The translations under genes and the position numbers were made by a program. The notes under the pieces were generated by a model. That model was not told where the DNA came from. It made no database searches and saw nothing but the letters and a program-made list of their open reading frames with translations. 64,000 bases of DNA from Actinoplanes auranticolor (GTDB lineage Bacteria; Actinomycetota; Actinomycetes; Mycobacteriales; Micromonosporaceae), in NCBI RefSeq assembly GCF_018332655.1, contig NZ_BOQL01000042.1, positions 220,575 through 284,574 on the forward strand, read 5' to 3'. Each line of letters begins with the position of its first letter. The stretch's first letter is position 1. Shown here in pieces: positions 35,296 through 44,048 of this stretch.

Positions 35296-35745
35296 TCACT
35301 GCTTTGTGACAGGCGGCCGCTGCAAGATCATGCGGTACGTGTAACCCGCGAAGGTCAGGCTGCCGAGCAGGATCATCACCAGCGCGACCCAGTCCTCGCC
35401 ACTGATCAGATAGTCCCCCTCGGTGGTCCGCATGCCCGCCGCGAAGAACATGATCAGCGTCCAGACCGCCCACGGCACCGCCAGCGCCCACCGCCGGCCC
35501 ACCGTGGTCACGGCGAACCAGCAGAGCGCCACGTTGGCCAGCACAGCCAGCACGACGGCGACGCCTACCGGCACACCACCGAGCCGCAACGGGGTGAGGA
35601 AGATCTCCAGCGCCGCGGTGAGCACCGTGGCCAGCACCGCGATGAGCACTCCGGCGATCCGGAAGGTCAGCTCCAGCGCCCGGCCGGGCGGGGCGGGCGG
35701 CAGCTGCTCGGCCGTGGAGGAGACCGAGGGCGCCTCGAGAGTCAT
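35296..35745 (-). CDS. small integral membrane protein linked to mshB
   Basis: 149 residues, four hydrophobic segments (about 28-50, 58-80, 86-106, 120-140). The ATG overlaps the mshB stop (ATGA), so the two are made together. No known family. Membrane proteins of this kind often follow mshB in actinomycetes; a role in mycothiol metabolism is only a guess. Confidence 0.7.
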   Translation of the reverse strand: MTLEAPSVSSTAEQLPPAPPGRALELTFRIAGVLIAVLATVLTAALEIFLTPLRLGGVPVGVAVVLAVLANVALCWFAVTTVGRRWALAVPWAVWTLIMFFAAGMRTTEGDYLISGEDWVALVMILLGSLTFAGYTYRMILQRPPVTKQ

Positions 35746-36620
35746 CGCCCCACCACGTTGCTGAACAGGTCGTCCTCCCACTTGTGCGGGCCACTCACCT
35801 CGCCACGCTCGCCCTTGACCAGGGTGAAGTACTCCACGCCCATGAACTCGCCGCCGAAGTCGCCGGCGATGCCGTACAGCCAGGAGTTGTCCGGGATCTG
35901 GGTGGCGTGCGCCCGCATCGCGGCCACCTTCTGCTCGTAGAAGTCGGTGCCGTCGATCCGGGCGGCGATCTCGTCGTCCGGGTGGCCGAACGGGAAGTCC
36001 TCGACGCTCTCCACGTCGGCGAACGGGTTGTCGTCCATCCCCTTGAACGCCTCCATGCCGCCCTCGAGCACGCTGCGGGGCATGGCGGTCCAGTAGATCT
36101 TCTCCGGCGCGAACCCCTCGGCCTCGGCGAGCTCGGCGGCCCGCATCGCGACCCGGTGCGCCTGGATGTGGTCCGGGTGGCCGTAGAAGCCGTTCTCGTC
36201 GTAGGTGATCAGCACCTGCGGGCGTACCTCCCGCATGACCTCCAGGCACTGCCGGGCCGCCTCCTCCAGGTCGGCCTGCCAGAAGGCCCGGGGATGGTTG
36301 TTGGTCTCCAGCCCCATCATCCCGGAGTCGCGGTAGCGGCCCGCGCCGCCGAGGAACCGGTGGTCGGTGACGCCGAGCGCGGCACAGGCGCGCTCCAGCT
36401 CGACGATCCGCCAGCCGCCGAGCTGGTCGGCCTGGCGTGCCTCCAGCTGGGCCAGCGCGGGCACGTGGATCTCGCCCTCCTCACCCAGCGTGCAGGTCAC
36501 CAGGGTCACCAGGGCGCCCTCTGCGGCATACCGGGCCATGGTGGCGCCGGTGCCGGTGACCTCGTCGTCGGGGTGGGCATGCACGAGCATCAGGCGGCGT
36601 GCGGGCAGCGCGTTCGTCAC
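35742..36620 (-). CDS. mshB: GlcNAc-Ins deacetylase MshB (mycothiol biosynthesis)
   Basis: 292-residue zinc enzyme that removes the acetyl group from 1-D-myo-inosityl-2-acetamido-2-deoxy-glucoside. Zinc ligands are visible: H16 and D19 in HAHPDDE, and H151 in GFYGHPDHIQAH. VTCTLGEEGEIH and RFLGGAGRYRDSGM are typical of MshB, separating it from Mca. GTG start at 36620. A longer frame upstream runs into the divergent gene and is rejected. With egtABCD in the same window, the strain appears able to make both mycothiol and ergothioneine. Confidence 0.92.
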   Translation of the reverse strand: MTNALPARRLMLVHAHPDDEVTGTGATMARYAAEGALVTLVTCTLGEEGEIHVPALAQLEARQADQLGGWRIVELERACAALGVTDHRFLGGAGRYRDSGMMGLETNNHPRAFWQADLEEAARQCLEVMREVRPQVLITYDENGFYGHPDHIQAHRVAMRAAELAEAEGFAPEKIYWTAMPRSVLEGGMEAFKGMDDNPFADVESVEDFPFGHPDDEIAARIDGTDFYEQKVAAMRAHATQIPDNSWLYGIAGDFGGEFMGVEYFTLVKGERGEVSGPHKWEDDLFSNVVGR

Positions 36621-36696
36621 GCGCGCCACTCTACGCGCGAGCGCCCCGCAGCCTCGCGTGTGCGGTTTGCCGGGCGCGAGGGGCCGCTGATCAGCG

Positions 36697-38454
36697 ATGC
36701 TGGTCAGCGTGGAGTATCCCGAACTCGCGGACCGCACCGGCCGGTTCCGCTTCGGCGCCCCGCACGCCATGACGGTCGGTGACGACGGCGCGCGGGTCGC
36801 CTTCCTGCGCTCCGCCGGCCCGTACGACCCCGCGCCGGCGTTGTGGGTGCTCAACGTGGCCACCGCCGCCCTCACCGAGGTGACGCCGGGACCGGTCGAC
36901 TCGTACGCCGGGTCGGCGTCACTCGACGTGCTGGCCTGGGCGCACGACGGACGACTGTTCTCCTCCGCCGCGGGCCCGATCGCCACCGCCGCCGCGGTAC
37001 TCGACCCGCGGCCCGACCCGGCCGGGCGGCACATCGGTTACGTGACCGCGGACGGCTGCCTGCGGGTGGTCACCGACGGCCACGACGAACTGCTGGCCGG
37101 GGAGCCGGGCAGCGGCGTGTCGTGGGGCGTGGCCGGGCCGGTCGCGGCCGAGTTCGGCCGCGACCGCGGCTGGTGGTGGGCCCCGGACGGGACCCGGATC
37201 CTGGCCGTACGCGGCGCCGGCCCGTCGTCCAGCCTGCACCTGCTCGACCTGTACGGCGGCTGGGTCGACGTGCACTGGGACCGCGAGACGTACCCGTACC
37301 TGGTCGACGTGCACTGGCGGGGCCCGGGTAACGCCCTGATCACCGTGTTGCGCCGGACCCAGCAGCACGGCCTGGTGCTGTCGGTCGACCCGCGCACCGG
37401 CGAGACCCAGGTGCACGCCGAGCTGGCGGACGCGCGGTGGGTGGAGCCCGTACCCGGCACTCCCCGGCAGCTGCCGGACGGCCGGGTCCTGGTCGGCGGC
37501 GAGCTGGCGCACGACGGCTTCGATGCCCGCTGCCTCTTCGCCGACGGCAGCCTGATCACCCCGCCCGGCCTGTACGTCCGACGGGTCGCCGGGGTGCTGC
37601 CGCGCCCGTCCGGCGGCCCCGAGCTGATCATCGAGGGCACCGACGGCGAGCCCTCCGAGCAGCACGTCTTCGCGGTCCGCACCGCGCTGGGCGGCGGCAG
37701 CGCGAGCGCCCGCCGGCTCAGCACGACGCCGGGCCGGCACACCGCGACGGTCGGCGGCGACGTCCTGGTCCTCGACCTGACGGTCTCCCGCGGCGCCGCG
37801 GACGTGGCGACGCTGCCCTCGCTGGCCGAACCGCTGCCGTTCCGGCCGGAGCCGCTCCTGGAGCGGGTGACCGACCGCCGGCTGCCCGCCGCGGTGCTGT
37901 ATCCCACCGGTCACGTCACCGGGACCCGGCTGCCGGTGCTGCTGGACCTGGGCGCGGGGCCGGGCCACCAGCACGTCGTGGCCGATCCGGCCGCGTGGCA
38001 GGACCGGCAGTGGTGGGCCGACTCCGGCTTCGTCGTGGTCAGCGTCGACTCCCGGGGTACGCCCGGAGTGGCGCCCAGCTTCGAGAAGGTGGTCTACCGC
38101 CGGCTCGCCGACGTGGCCCTCACCGACCAGATCGACGCGCTGCACGCCCTCACCGGCAAACACCCCGACCTCGACCTGACCCGGGTCGCCGTGCACGGCA
38201 CCGGCCTCGGCGGCTGGCTCGCGGCGCTGGCCCTGACCCGCCGGCCCGACCTGTTCCGCTGCGGCGTCGCCCGCGACCCGGTCACCGACTGGACCGCGCT
38301 GCCGAGCGCGTACGCCGAGCGCTACCTGGGCAGCCGCACCGACAACTCCGACGTCTACGACCACCACAGCGTCACCCCACCGGCGACGCTCCTGATCTCC
38401 CCCGACGGGGACCTGTCCGCAGAACTCGCATTCGTGACCCGGGAGTGTGCATGA
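36697..38454 (+). CDS. S9 prolyl-oligopeptidase-like protein without nucleophile (pseudoenzyme)
   Basis: 585 residues. The N-terminal ~340 form a beta-propeller of the DPP-IV type (repeats such as WWWAPDGTRILAVR). The C-terminal part is an alpha/beta hydrolase (LPVLLDLGAGPGHQHV, FVVVSVDSRGTPG). The nucleophile elbow that should read GxSxGG is HGTGLGG: Gly503 replaces the serine. The chain also stops about 80 residues after it, before the usual catalytic His. It overlaps the Uma2 gene (ATGA), so the end is real. By sequence it should not hydrolyse peptides; it may bind them. ATG 36697 used; GTG 36709 also possible. Confidence 0.8.
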   Translation: MLVSVEYPELADRTGRFRFGAPHAMTVGDDGARVAFLRSAGPYDPAPALWVLNVATAALTEVTPGPVDSYAGSASLDVLAWAHDGRLFSSAAGPIATAAAVLDPRPDPAGRHIGYVTADGCLRVVTDGHDELLAGEPGSGVSWGVAGPVAAEFGRDRGWWWAPDGTRILAVRGAGPSSSLHLLDLYGGWVDVHWDRETYPYLVDVHWRGPGNALITVLRRTQQHGLVLSVDPRTGETQVHAELADARWVEPVPGTPRQLPDGRVLVGGELAHDGFDARCLFADGSLITPPGLYVRRVAGVLPRPSGGPELIIEGTDGEPSEQHVFAVRTALGGGSASARRLSTTPGRHTATVGGDVLVLDLTVSRGAADVATLPSLAEPLPFRPEPLLERVTDRRLPAAVLYPTGHVTGTRLPVLLDLGAGPGHQHVVADPAAWQDRQWWADSGFVVVSVDSRGTPGVAPSFEKVVYRRLADVALTDQIDALHALTGKHPDLDLTRVAVHGTGLGGWLAALALTRRPDLFRCGVARDPVTDWTALPSAYAERYLGSRTDNSDVYDHHSVTPPATLLISPDGDLSAELAFVTRECA

Positions 38455-38969
38455 CGTCAGCCCTGATCGGCCGCAGCCTGCCCATGGAAGCCCTGGCGAC
38501 GACCGAGTCCGACTACCTCCAGCTCGGCGAGACGTCGGCGCGTACGGAGCTGTGGGACGGCGGCGTACTGACGTGTCCCAGAGACACGCCACGCCACCAG
38601 CTGATCCTCAACGCCCTGGCCAACGCGCTGCGGGCGAACCGCACGGACCTCAACGTGGTCTCCGGCGTACCGGTGCGGCTGGGCCCGGGCCGGATCGCGG
38701 TCCCGGACCTGATCATCGCGGGCGCCATCGACCTGGACCAGCCGCTGGTGGAGGCCCAATCGGTGCGCCTGGTCTGCGAGATCACCTCGCCGGCGAGCGC
38801 AACGGTGGACTGGACGCTGAAGATGCACGCGTACGCCCAGGCCCGGATCCCGTGCTACCTGGTGGCAGAACCGGAACGCGGGCTGCTGCACAGCAACATG
38901 CTGTCGGCCCAGGGCTACGTGGAACAGTCGGTGATGCAACTGGTCCGCGTCACCGGCCTCGATCTCTGA
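38451..38969 (+). CDS. Uma2 family (DUF820) nuclease-fold protein
   Basis: 172 residues. The PD-(D/E)xK-like Uma2 fold is visible: EDYL-type start (ESDYLQLGETSARTELWDGGVL), HQLILNALANALRA, IAVPDLIIAG with the conserved Asp, LVCEITSPAS with the Glu, and KMHAYAQARIPCYLVAEPE. Family members are common in actinomycetes and cyanobacteria, with unknown targets. The ATG overlaps the S9-like stop. A broken second copy follows. Confidence 0.85.
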   Translation: MTSALIGRSLPMEALATTESDYLQLGETSARTELWDGGVLTCPRDTPRHQLILNALANALRANRTDLNVVSGVPVRLGPGRIAVPDLIIAGAIDLDQPLVEAQSVRLVCEITSPASATVDWTLKMHAYAQARIPCYLVAEPERGLLHSNMLSAQGYVEQSVMQLVRVTGLDL

Positions 38970-38994
38970 CCCCCGCCCTGGCACGATCGACGGC

Positions 38995-39261
38995 ATGCGC
39001 CTGCCGATGTCCGTGGACGCTTACCTCGAACTCGGTGAGACCGACGAACGCATCGAGCTGTTCGACGGCAGCTTGTATCTGAGCGCCCGGGGCCACCCTC
39101 GGCATCAGTTCATCATCGGCAGGATCATGGACGCTCTGCGAGCCGGTGCGGCAGCGCCCGGATGGCACCTGCGTTCCGTCACCAGGCCCGGTGAGGTGCT
39201 GCGTCTTGAGGAGCCGCTGATCGCCGATCTCGTACCCGTGGACCTTCTTCCACCGGATTAG
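38995..39261 (+). pseudogene. truncated Uma2 family gene
   Basis: 88 residues matching the first half of the neighbouring Uma2 protein (SVDAYLELGETDERIELFDG, HPRHQFIIGRIMDALRAG). It stops at the point where the PDL metal-binding motif is expected and lacks the EITSP and HAYAQA parts. No continuation was found in the other frames downstream. It is probably a decayed tandem duplicate. Confidence 0.6.
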
Positions 39262-39324
39262 GAACCGTCGCTCAATCCGCTGAGTCATCAGGTGCCTGCG
39301 GTGCTCCGGAAGTCGTCGAGTCCG

Positions 39325-39867
39325 TCAGTCTGATGTCGTGTACATGCCGATCCAGCGTCGGAGGCGGTCCATGACCCGGTGGTCGATCTCCAGGGTGTCG
39401 ATGCGGGCCGCGACTATCGCTGGGTCGATCAGCCCGTTCTCGATCAGAGCATCAGCGAAGGCGTGGTCCTTCTCCCGGCCGGCTACCAGCTTGGAGACGA
39501 CGCAGTCGTGCGGGTCCAGGGCGTAGCCGCGTCCGGGATGCGTGCTCGAGGATTCGACCAGCACCAGACGATCGCGCCATCCGTGGGGCAGCGTCGCGGT
39601 CGAGACGCTGACCCCTTGGGCGTAGTAGCCGTTCATCTCATGGAAGGGCGACAGCTCGCCGATTGCTCCGTCGACGCGATCGGACTTGCGGTTGTCCGGG
39701 TCGTCGAAGAAAGCCACGTCGACTTCCATGGAGGCCGTCGCCGCCCGCGGGAGGCGGTCCTCCGGGATAGCCGCCAATATCGACTGACTGCCGATCACGA
39801 CGACGTCGGGGTCGTCGGCGATCTGGCTTGCGGCGCGCAGGACGTGCTCGAGTTGCTCGCGCCTCAC
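39325..39867 (-). CDS. nucleotidyltransferase-like protein, candidate toxin (DUF6036/AbiEii-like)
   Basis: 180 residues. VVVIGSQSILAAI followed by MEVDVAFFDD fits the GS...(D/E)xD pattern of minimal nucleotidyltransferases. A conserved-looking stretch LDPHDCVVSKLVAGREKDHAFADALI is typical of the DUF6036 type, and toxin-like AbiEii proteins have the same K-x-x-x-x-x-x-D layout. GTG start overlaps the stop of the HTH gene (GTGA), as in a two-gene toxin-antitoxin unit. Activity is inferred only. Confidence 0.65.
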   Translation of the reverse strand: MRREQLEHVLRAASQIADDPDVVVIGSQSILAAIPEDRLPRAATASMEVDVAFFDDPDNRKSDRVDGAIGELSPFHEMNGYYAQGVSVSTATLPHGWRDRLVLVESSSTHPGRGYALDPHDCVVSKLVAGREKDHAFADALIENGLIDPAIVAARIDTLEIDHRVMDRLRRWIGMYTTSD

Positions 39868-40382
39868 GCCGCCTGCCCCCAGCCGCTGCGCGTGAACGCT
39901 TCGAGCACCTGCTGGCGCTGAGGCTGGGAGAGAACTCCGGCGAAAGGAGAGTTCTGCCGTAGCTCCACAGACTCAGGATCCGGCGAAGTCAGCGCCTCGA
40001 GGACCGCGCCGGGGCCCGCACCGGGGCCCGCACCGAGTTTGTCCCGCCAGCGCAGCAGCCAAACTTCGGCCATGGTGCCCTGGTGCTGCACCAACAGCCG
40101 GTCGAGATTCTCGGCCGCCTTGCCCAGCACTGCTTCCGGATCTGTGACCAGGCTGCCGGCGACCGCCTGATGCAACCACAACGACTTGAGTTGATCGCGC
40201 GTCAGCTTCCGCTCAGGGCGCAGCAGCGCCTCAACAGCGCTCCGGTCGATCCTGCGGTGCTTGCCGACCATGACGAACGGCAGGTCCCCCCGCCCGCACA
40301 GGTTCACCACCTGCTGACGCGACGTCCCCAAGAGCTTGGCCACCTCCCCGGTGGTCAACAGCCCGCCACTCGTCATCGCCAT
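39864..40382 (-). CDS. helix-turn-helix protein, candidate antitoxin/regulator
   Basis: 172 residues. The N-terminal MerR/excisionase-like helix-turn-helix (LLTTGEVAKLLGTSRQQVVNL, then FVMVGKHRRI, about residues 8-45) is followed by a helical domain and a short tandem repeat GAGPGAGPGA (a 12-base unit repeated in the DNA at about 40009-40035). Upstream gene of a pair with the nucleotidyltransferase. A perfect 5-bp inverted repeat about 9 bases before its ATG suggests it represses itself. Confidence 0.7.
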   Translation of the reverse strand: MAMTSGGLLTTGEVAKLLGTSRQQVVNLCGRGDLPFVMVGKHRRIDRSAVEALLRPERKLTRDQLKSLWLHQAVAGSLVTDPEAVLGKAAENLDRLLVQHQGTMAEVWLLRWRDKLGAGPGAGPGAVLEALTSPDPESVELRQNSPFAGVLSQPQRQQVLEAFTRSGWGQAA

Positions 40383-40391
40383 GGTTCGAGC

Positions 40392-40408
40392 TTAGCCGTA
40401 AACGCTAA
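40392..40408. promoter_or_regulatory. candidate operator of the HTH/nucleotidyltransferase pair
   Basis: TTAGC-N7-GCTAA (17 bp) ahead of the HTH gene, in a locally AT-rich stretch (AAAAACACAAAA) that should also hold the promoter. It is the natural place for autoregulation by an HTH antitoxin. Confidence 0.45.
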
Positions 40409-40476
40409 AAACACAAAACCGAGCATGTCAGGAAACCGGACAGCATGTGTCAGGTTTTCTCGTCAGCATCGGCGGT

Positions 40477-41394
40477 ATGACGAAGCAACCACTGACCGGA
40501 AAGGTCGCCCTCGTGGCCGGGGCGACGCGAGGCGCTGGGCGGCAGATCGCCGTGCAGCTCGGTGCGGCCGGCGCCACGGTCTACGCCACCGGCCGCAGCA
40601 CGCGCGCCAAGCGGTCCGAGATGAACCGCCCCGAGACCATCGAGGAGACCGCCGAGCTTGTCACCGCGGCCGGCGGCACCGGCATCGCGGTGCCCGTCGA
40701 CCATCTGGTTTCGGAGCAGGTCGAGGCCCTCGTGCGGCGCATCGACACCGAGCAGGGCCGGCTGGACGTACTGGTCAACGACGTGTGGGGTGGCGACCCG
40801 CTGACCACCTGGAACAAACCCGTGTGGGAGCAGCCGCTGGATCCGGGGCTGCGGCTGCTCCGGCTGGCGGTCGACACGCACATCATCACCAGCCACTTCG
40901 CGCTGCCGCTGCTGATCCGTACGCCGGGCGGCCTGGTCGTGGAGATGGGCGACGGCACCACCGCCTACAACGCGGCCAACTACCGGCTGTCGGTCTTCTA
41001 CGACCTGGCCAAGTGGTCGGTGAACCGGCTCGCCTTCGCCTGGTCGCAGGATCTGGCGGAGCACGGCGCGACCGCGGTGGCGCTGACCCCGGGCTGGCTG
41101 CGTTCGGAGATGATGCTGGACCACTACGGCGTCACCGAGGAGACCTGGCAGGAGGCCACCGAGCGGGAGCCGCACTTCGCCATCTCGGAGACTCCGGCCT
41201 ACGTCGGGCGCGCGGTCGCGGCCCTGGCAGCCGACGAGGACCGGGCCCGGTGGAACGGCCGTTCGGTGTCCAGCGGCGAGCTGGCCCAGGTGTACGGCTT
41301 CACCGACCTCGACGGCAGCCGGCCCGACGCGTGGCGGTACCTGGTCGAGGTGCAGGATCCCGGCAAGCCCGCCGACGTGACCGGCTACCGGTAG
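40477..41394 (+). CDS. SDR family oxidoreductase
   Basis: 305 residues, a classical SDR. VALVAGATRGAGRQIAVQLG (about residues 10-29) is the NADP loop and YDLAKWSVNRLAF holds the Tyr/Lys pair. VNDVWGG replaces the common NNAG. The insert between residues 110 and 150 and the length put it in the group similar to human DHRS1. Substrate unknown. The ATG at 40477 is taken; an alternative GTG upstream has no better signal. It converges with the WYL regulator, overlapping by 10 bases. Confidence 0.88.
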   Translation: MTKQPLTGKVALVAGATRGAGRQIAVQLGAAGATVYATGRSTRAKRSEMNRPETIEETAELVTAAGGTGIAVPVDHLVSEQVEALVRRIDTEQGRLDVLVNDVWGGDPLTTWNKPVWEQPLDPGLRLLRLAVDTHIITSHFALPLLIRTPGGLVVEMGDGTTAYNAANYRLSVFYDLAKWSVNRLAFAWSQDLAEHGATAVALTPGWLRSEMMLDHYGVTEETWQEATEREPHFAISETPAYVGRAVAALAADEDRARWNGRSVSSGELAQVYGFTDLDGSRPDAWRYLVEVQDPGKPADVTGYR

Positions 41395-42347
41395 AGCGAG
41401 CGCGTCCGCTCAGCGGCCGCGGCGACCCGGGACCGCAGCTCCGGCGGGTCGATCACCTCCACCTCCGGGCCGAGGCTCAGGACGTACGTGTACGCGACGT
41501 CCGGCGACTCGACCGGCAGCCGGGTCCGGACCCAGCCGTCCGGATCCGGCTCGCCGGCAGCCTGCTCGGCCTCCTGACGGGCGATGGGCTCGACCACGTA
41601 CCGCAGCAGTCGCCGGCCGTGCGGGCTGAGCCGGACCGTGATGGTCTCGCGCAGCATCTGCCGGACGAAGTCCGCCGCCCGGGCCGCCCAGAACGACGGG
41701 AGGTCGAAGTCCGGATCGCGCTCGAAGGTGTCCCCGGCCGCCTCCGCCGCGACGACCCGGTCGGCCCGATAGACCCGCAGGTCGGCGCCGACCTTGCCGA
41801 CGAGGTACCAGACGCCGTTCTTCAGGACCAGACCGTACGGCGCGACGGTACGGGTCACCTCGTCACGGGTGCGGTACCGCACGGTCAGGACCTGGTCGTG
41901 CCACACCGCCCGGGCCAGGTCGGCCAGCAGCGGCGGCGGATCGGTGTCACCGAACCAGCCCGGCGCGTCCAGGTGGAACCGCTGCCCGGCGCTCTGCGAG
42001 GCGTCGCGCAGGACCGGTGGCAGCGCGGCGAGCACTTTGCGCCGTACCGTCCGGACCGGCTCGGCCAGGCCCATGTCCCGCGCCGGACCGGGGAGCCCGG
42101 CCAGGAACAACGCCTCGGCCTCGGCCGGGCTCAGCCCGGTCAGCCGGGTGCGGTAGCCGCCGACCAGGCGGTACCCGCCGGCGCGGCCCTGCTCGGCGTA
42201 GACCGGCACGCCGGCCGCCGACAACGCCAGCACGTCGCGGTAGACGGTCCGCTCCGAGACCTCCAGCTCCGCGGCCAGTTCGGCAGCGGTCAGCATGCCG
42301 CGCGACTGCAACAGCAGCACGAGGTTGATCAGCCGGGCGGCACGCAC
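41385..42347 (-). CDS. HTH-WYL (YafY-type) transcriptional regulator
   Basis: 320 residues. A DeoR-type winged helix at 1-60 (LTAAELAAELEVSERTVYRDV), a WYL domain around 145-230 with GVWYLVGKV, and a WCX-like C-terminal part (VEVIDPPELRSRV). WYL domains bind small ligands or single-stranded nucleic acid; most of these proteins regulate nearby genes. The convergent SDR is a plausible target only by position. GTG start at 42347. Confidence 0.9.
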   Translation of the reverse strand: MRAARLINLVLLLQSRGMLTAAELAAELEVSERTVYRDVLALSAAGVPVYAEQGRAGGYRLVGGYRTRLTGLSPAEAEALFLAGLPGPARDMGLAEPVRTVRRKVLAALPPVLRDASQSAGQRFHLDAPGWFGDTDPPPLLADLARAVWHDQVLTVRYRTRDEVTRTVAPYGLVLKNGVWYLVGKVGADLRVYRADRVVAAEAAGDTFERDPDFDLPSFWAARAADFVRQMLRETITVRLSPHGRRLLRYVVEPIARQEAEQAAGEPDPDGWVRTRLPVESPDVAYTYVLSLGPEVEVIDPPELRSRVAAAAERTRSLYR

Positions 42348-42386
42348 GGACCGATTGTGCCCCGGCCACCCGGGTGCCGGGCCGGC

Positions 42387-43937
42387 TCAGGCGGCGGCGA
42401 GCTGGTTGCGGCCGGCTCGTTTGGCCACGTACAGGTGCGCGTCCGCGCGGTCGTAGAGGTCGCGGCCGCGTTCGCCGCGCCGCCAGGCCGCCAGGCCCAT
42501 GCTCAGGGTCACCGTCAGGCCCGGCGCGATCGTGCTCCAGTCCCGGGCCAGGATCACCCGGCGGATGCGTTCGGCGATCTGCCGGGCCTCGTCCTCACCG
42601 GTGGTCAGGAACATCGCGAACTCGTCGCCGCCGAAGCGGATGGCCACCTCGTCGTGCCGGCAGTGCGAGCGCAGCACCGCCGCGATCTCTCCCAGCACCC
42701 GGTCGCCGACGCCGTGCGAGAACCGGTCGTTGATGTCCTTGAAGCGGTCCACGTCGATCAGCAGCAGCGAGCCGCCGTCCGCGACCGTGTCGATCCGGCG
42801 GTCGAACATCCGGCGGTTGCCCAGCCCGGTGAGCGCGTCCGAGGTGGCGGCCAGGTCGGCCGTCGTACGCGCCGCCTCCAGCTCCACCCGGCGGTACGCC
42901 TGCCGCAGCATCGTGCGCCGGTCCAGCCGCAGCTGCCACAGCGCCTCGACGTGGCTGCGCAGGGACTCCAGCGCCGCCTGCGTCGCGTCGCCGGGGAACT
43001 CCTGCACGGCCGTGATCGCCAGCTCGTACTGGAACAGCAGCCGCTGCGAGCGCAGCACGGACAGTTCCAGGGCGGCCCGGAACTCCCGGCGGGCGGCCCG
43101 CCACTGACCGGTGGCCCGCAGGGCCAGCCCGTGCGCGAGGTGCAGCAGACGGGCCTCGTGCTGCTGACCGGCCTCGCGCATCTCCAGCAACAGCACGTCG
43201 ACCAGGGCGAACGCCTCCGCGATCCGGCCGCTCTTGGCGTGACAGACAGCGAGCAGCGCCGCCCCGACCGGAGCGTCGATGCCGTGATCGACCCAGTACT
43301 GGAGCACTGCCCCGCTCTTGTCGACCAGTGCGGCTGCCTCCTCGGTCCGGCCCACCTGCTCCAGCCGCAGGGCCCACTCCAGCCACGTCTCCGCGTGGGT
43401 CAGCTCGGCGGCGGACCGGTACAGGTCGTCCGGCGAATCGAACGACTCCACGCACAGGCGCATGGCGTGGTCGGCCAGCTCGAAGAGCTCCGCGCCCCGG
43501 GCGGCCTCACCCAGCGACGACATGGCGGAGAAGTACCGCAGGCCCTTGCGCGGCACCACGTCCAGCACGGCCATCGCCCGGGCCACGTAGTGCAGGCCGT
43601 CGTCGATACGGCCCAGGTGGATCAGCACCTCCGCGGTGTCCGCCATGATCTTGGCGTCGGTGGCCCGCGGGCCACTCAGCTCGGCCGGGTCGCTGACCAG
43701 CTCCTCGGCGATGGCCAGGGCCTCGTCGAGCCGGCCCAGGGAGCTCAGGGCGTACATCCGGCCCAGCCGGCTGACCCGGTAGGTGCGGCGGTCGCCGAGC
43801 AGCTGCGTGACCGCCTCCGCCTCGTCGGCGGCGAGCAGGGTCTCCGCGTGGTGGCCACGGATGGTCAGGTCGTGCACGTGCAGGGCCAGACCCGCGAAGG
43901 GACCGTACGGTGAAACGGGCACCGGCAGGCGGTTCAT
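42387..43937 (-). CDS. diguanylate cyclase with TPR-like N-terminus
   Basis: 516 residues. The first ~340 are helix pairs of TPR type (for example AEELVSDPAEL, LRATGQWRAARREFRAALELS). The GGDEF domain begins with SDALTGLGNRRMFDRRI, then LLIDVDRFKDINDRFSHGVGD, and RFGGDEFAMFL at about 434-444, so the active site is complete. The product-inhibition site RxxD before it reads RHDE, so feedback inhibition by c-di-GMP may be weak. No membrane segment and no EAL domain. It makes c-di-GMP in the cytoplasm. It is divergent from tldD. Confidence 0.92.
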   Translation of the reverse strand: MNRLPVPVSPYGPFAGLALHVHDLTIRGHHAETLLAADEAEAVTQLLGDRRTYRVSRLGRMYALSSLGRLDEALAIAEELVSDPAELSGPRATDAKIMADTAEVLIHLGRIDDGLHYVARAMAVLDVVPRKGLRYFSAMSSLGEAARGAELFELADHAMRLCVESFDSPDDLYRSAAELTHAETWLEWALRLEQVGRTEEAAALVDKSGAVLQYWVDHGIDAPVGAALLAVCHAKSGRIAEAFALVDVLLLEMREAGQQHEARLLHLAHGLALRATGQWRAARREFRAALELSVLRSQRLLFQYELAITAVQEFPGDATQAALESLRSHVEALWQLRLDRRTMLRQAYRRVELEAARTTADLAATSDALTGLGNRRMFDRRIDTVADGGSLLLIDVDRFKDINDRFSHGVGDRVLGEIAAVLRSHCRHDEVAIRFGGDEFAMFLTTGEDEARQIAERIRRVILARDWSTIAPGLTVTLSMGLAAWRRGERGRDLYDRADAHLYVAKRAGRNQLAAA

Positions 43938-44048
43938 CGTCGTTCCCCGTTCCCCATGGCCCTATGGTCGGCCGATCCCCGCCCGATGTGAGGGGTCCGC
44001 GCCGCTCCGGGCGGAGAATGTCGGTGGGTTCGCCTAGGGTCATCGGGC

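Noticed and set aside
40083..43913. Very long plus-strand open frame (over 1,200 codons)
   Set aside because: It runs antisense to the HTH, WYL and GGDEF genes and in another frame through the SDR. Composition is Arg/Gly/Pro/His-rich with no domains; it is a GC-bias shadow.
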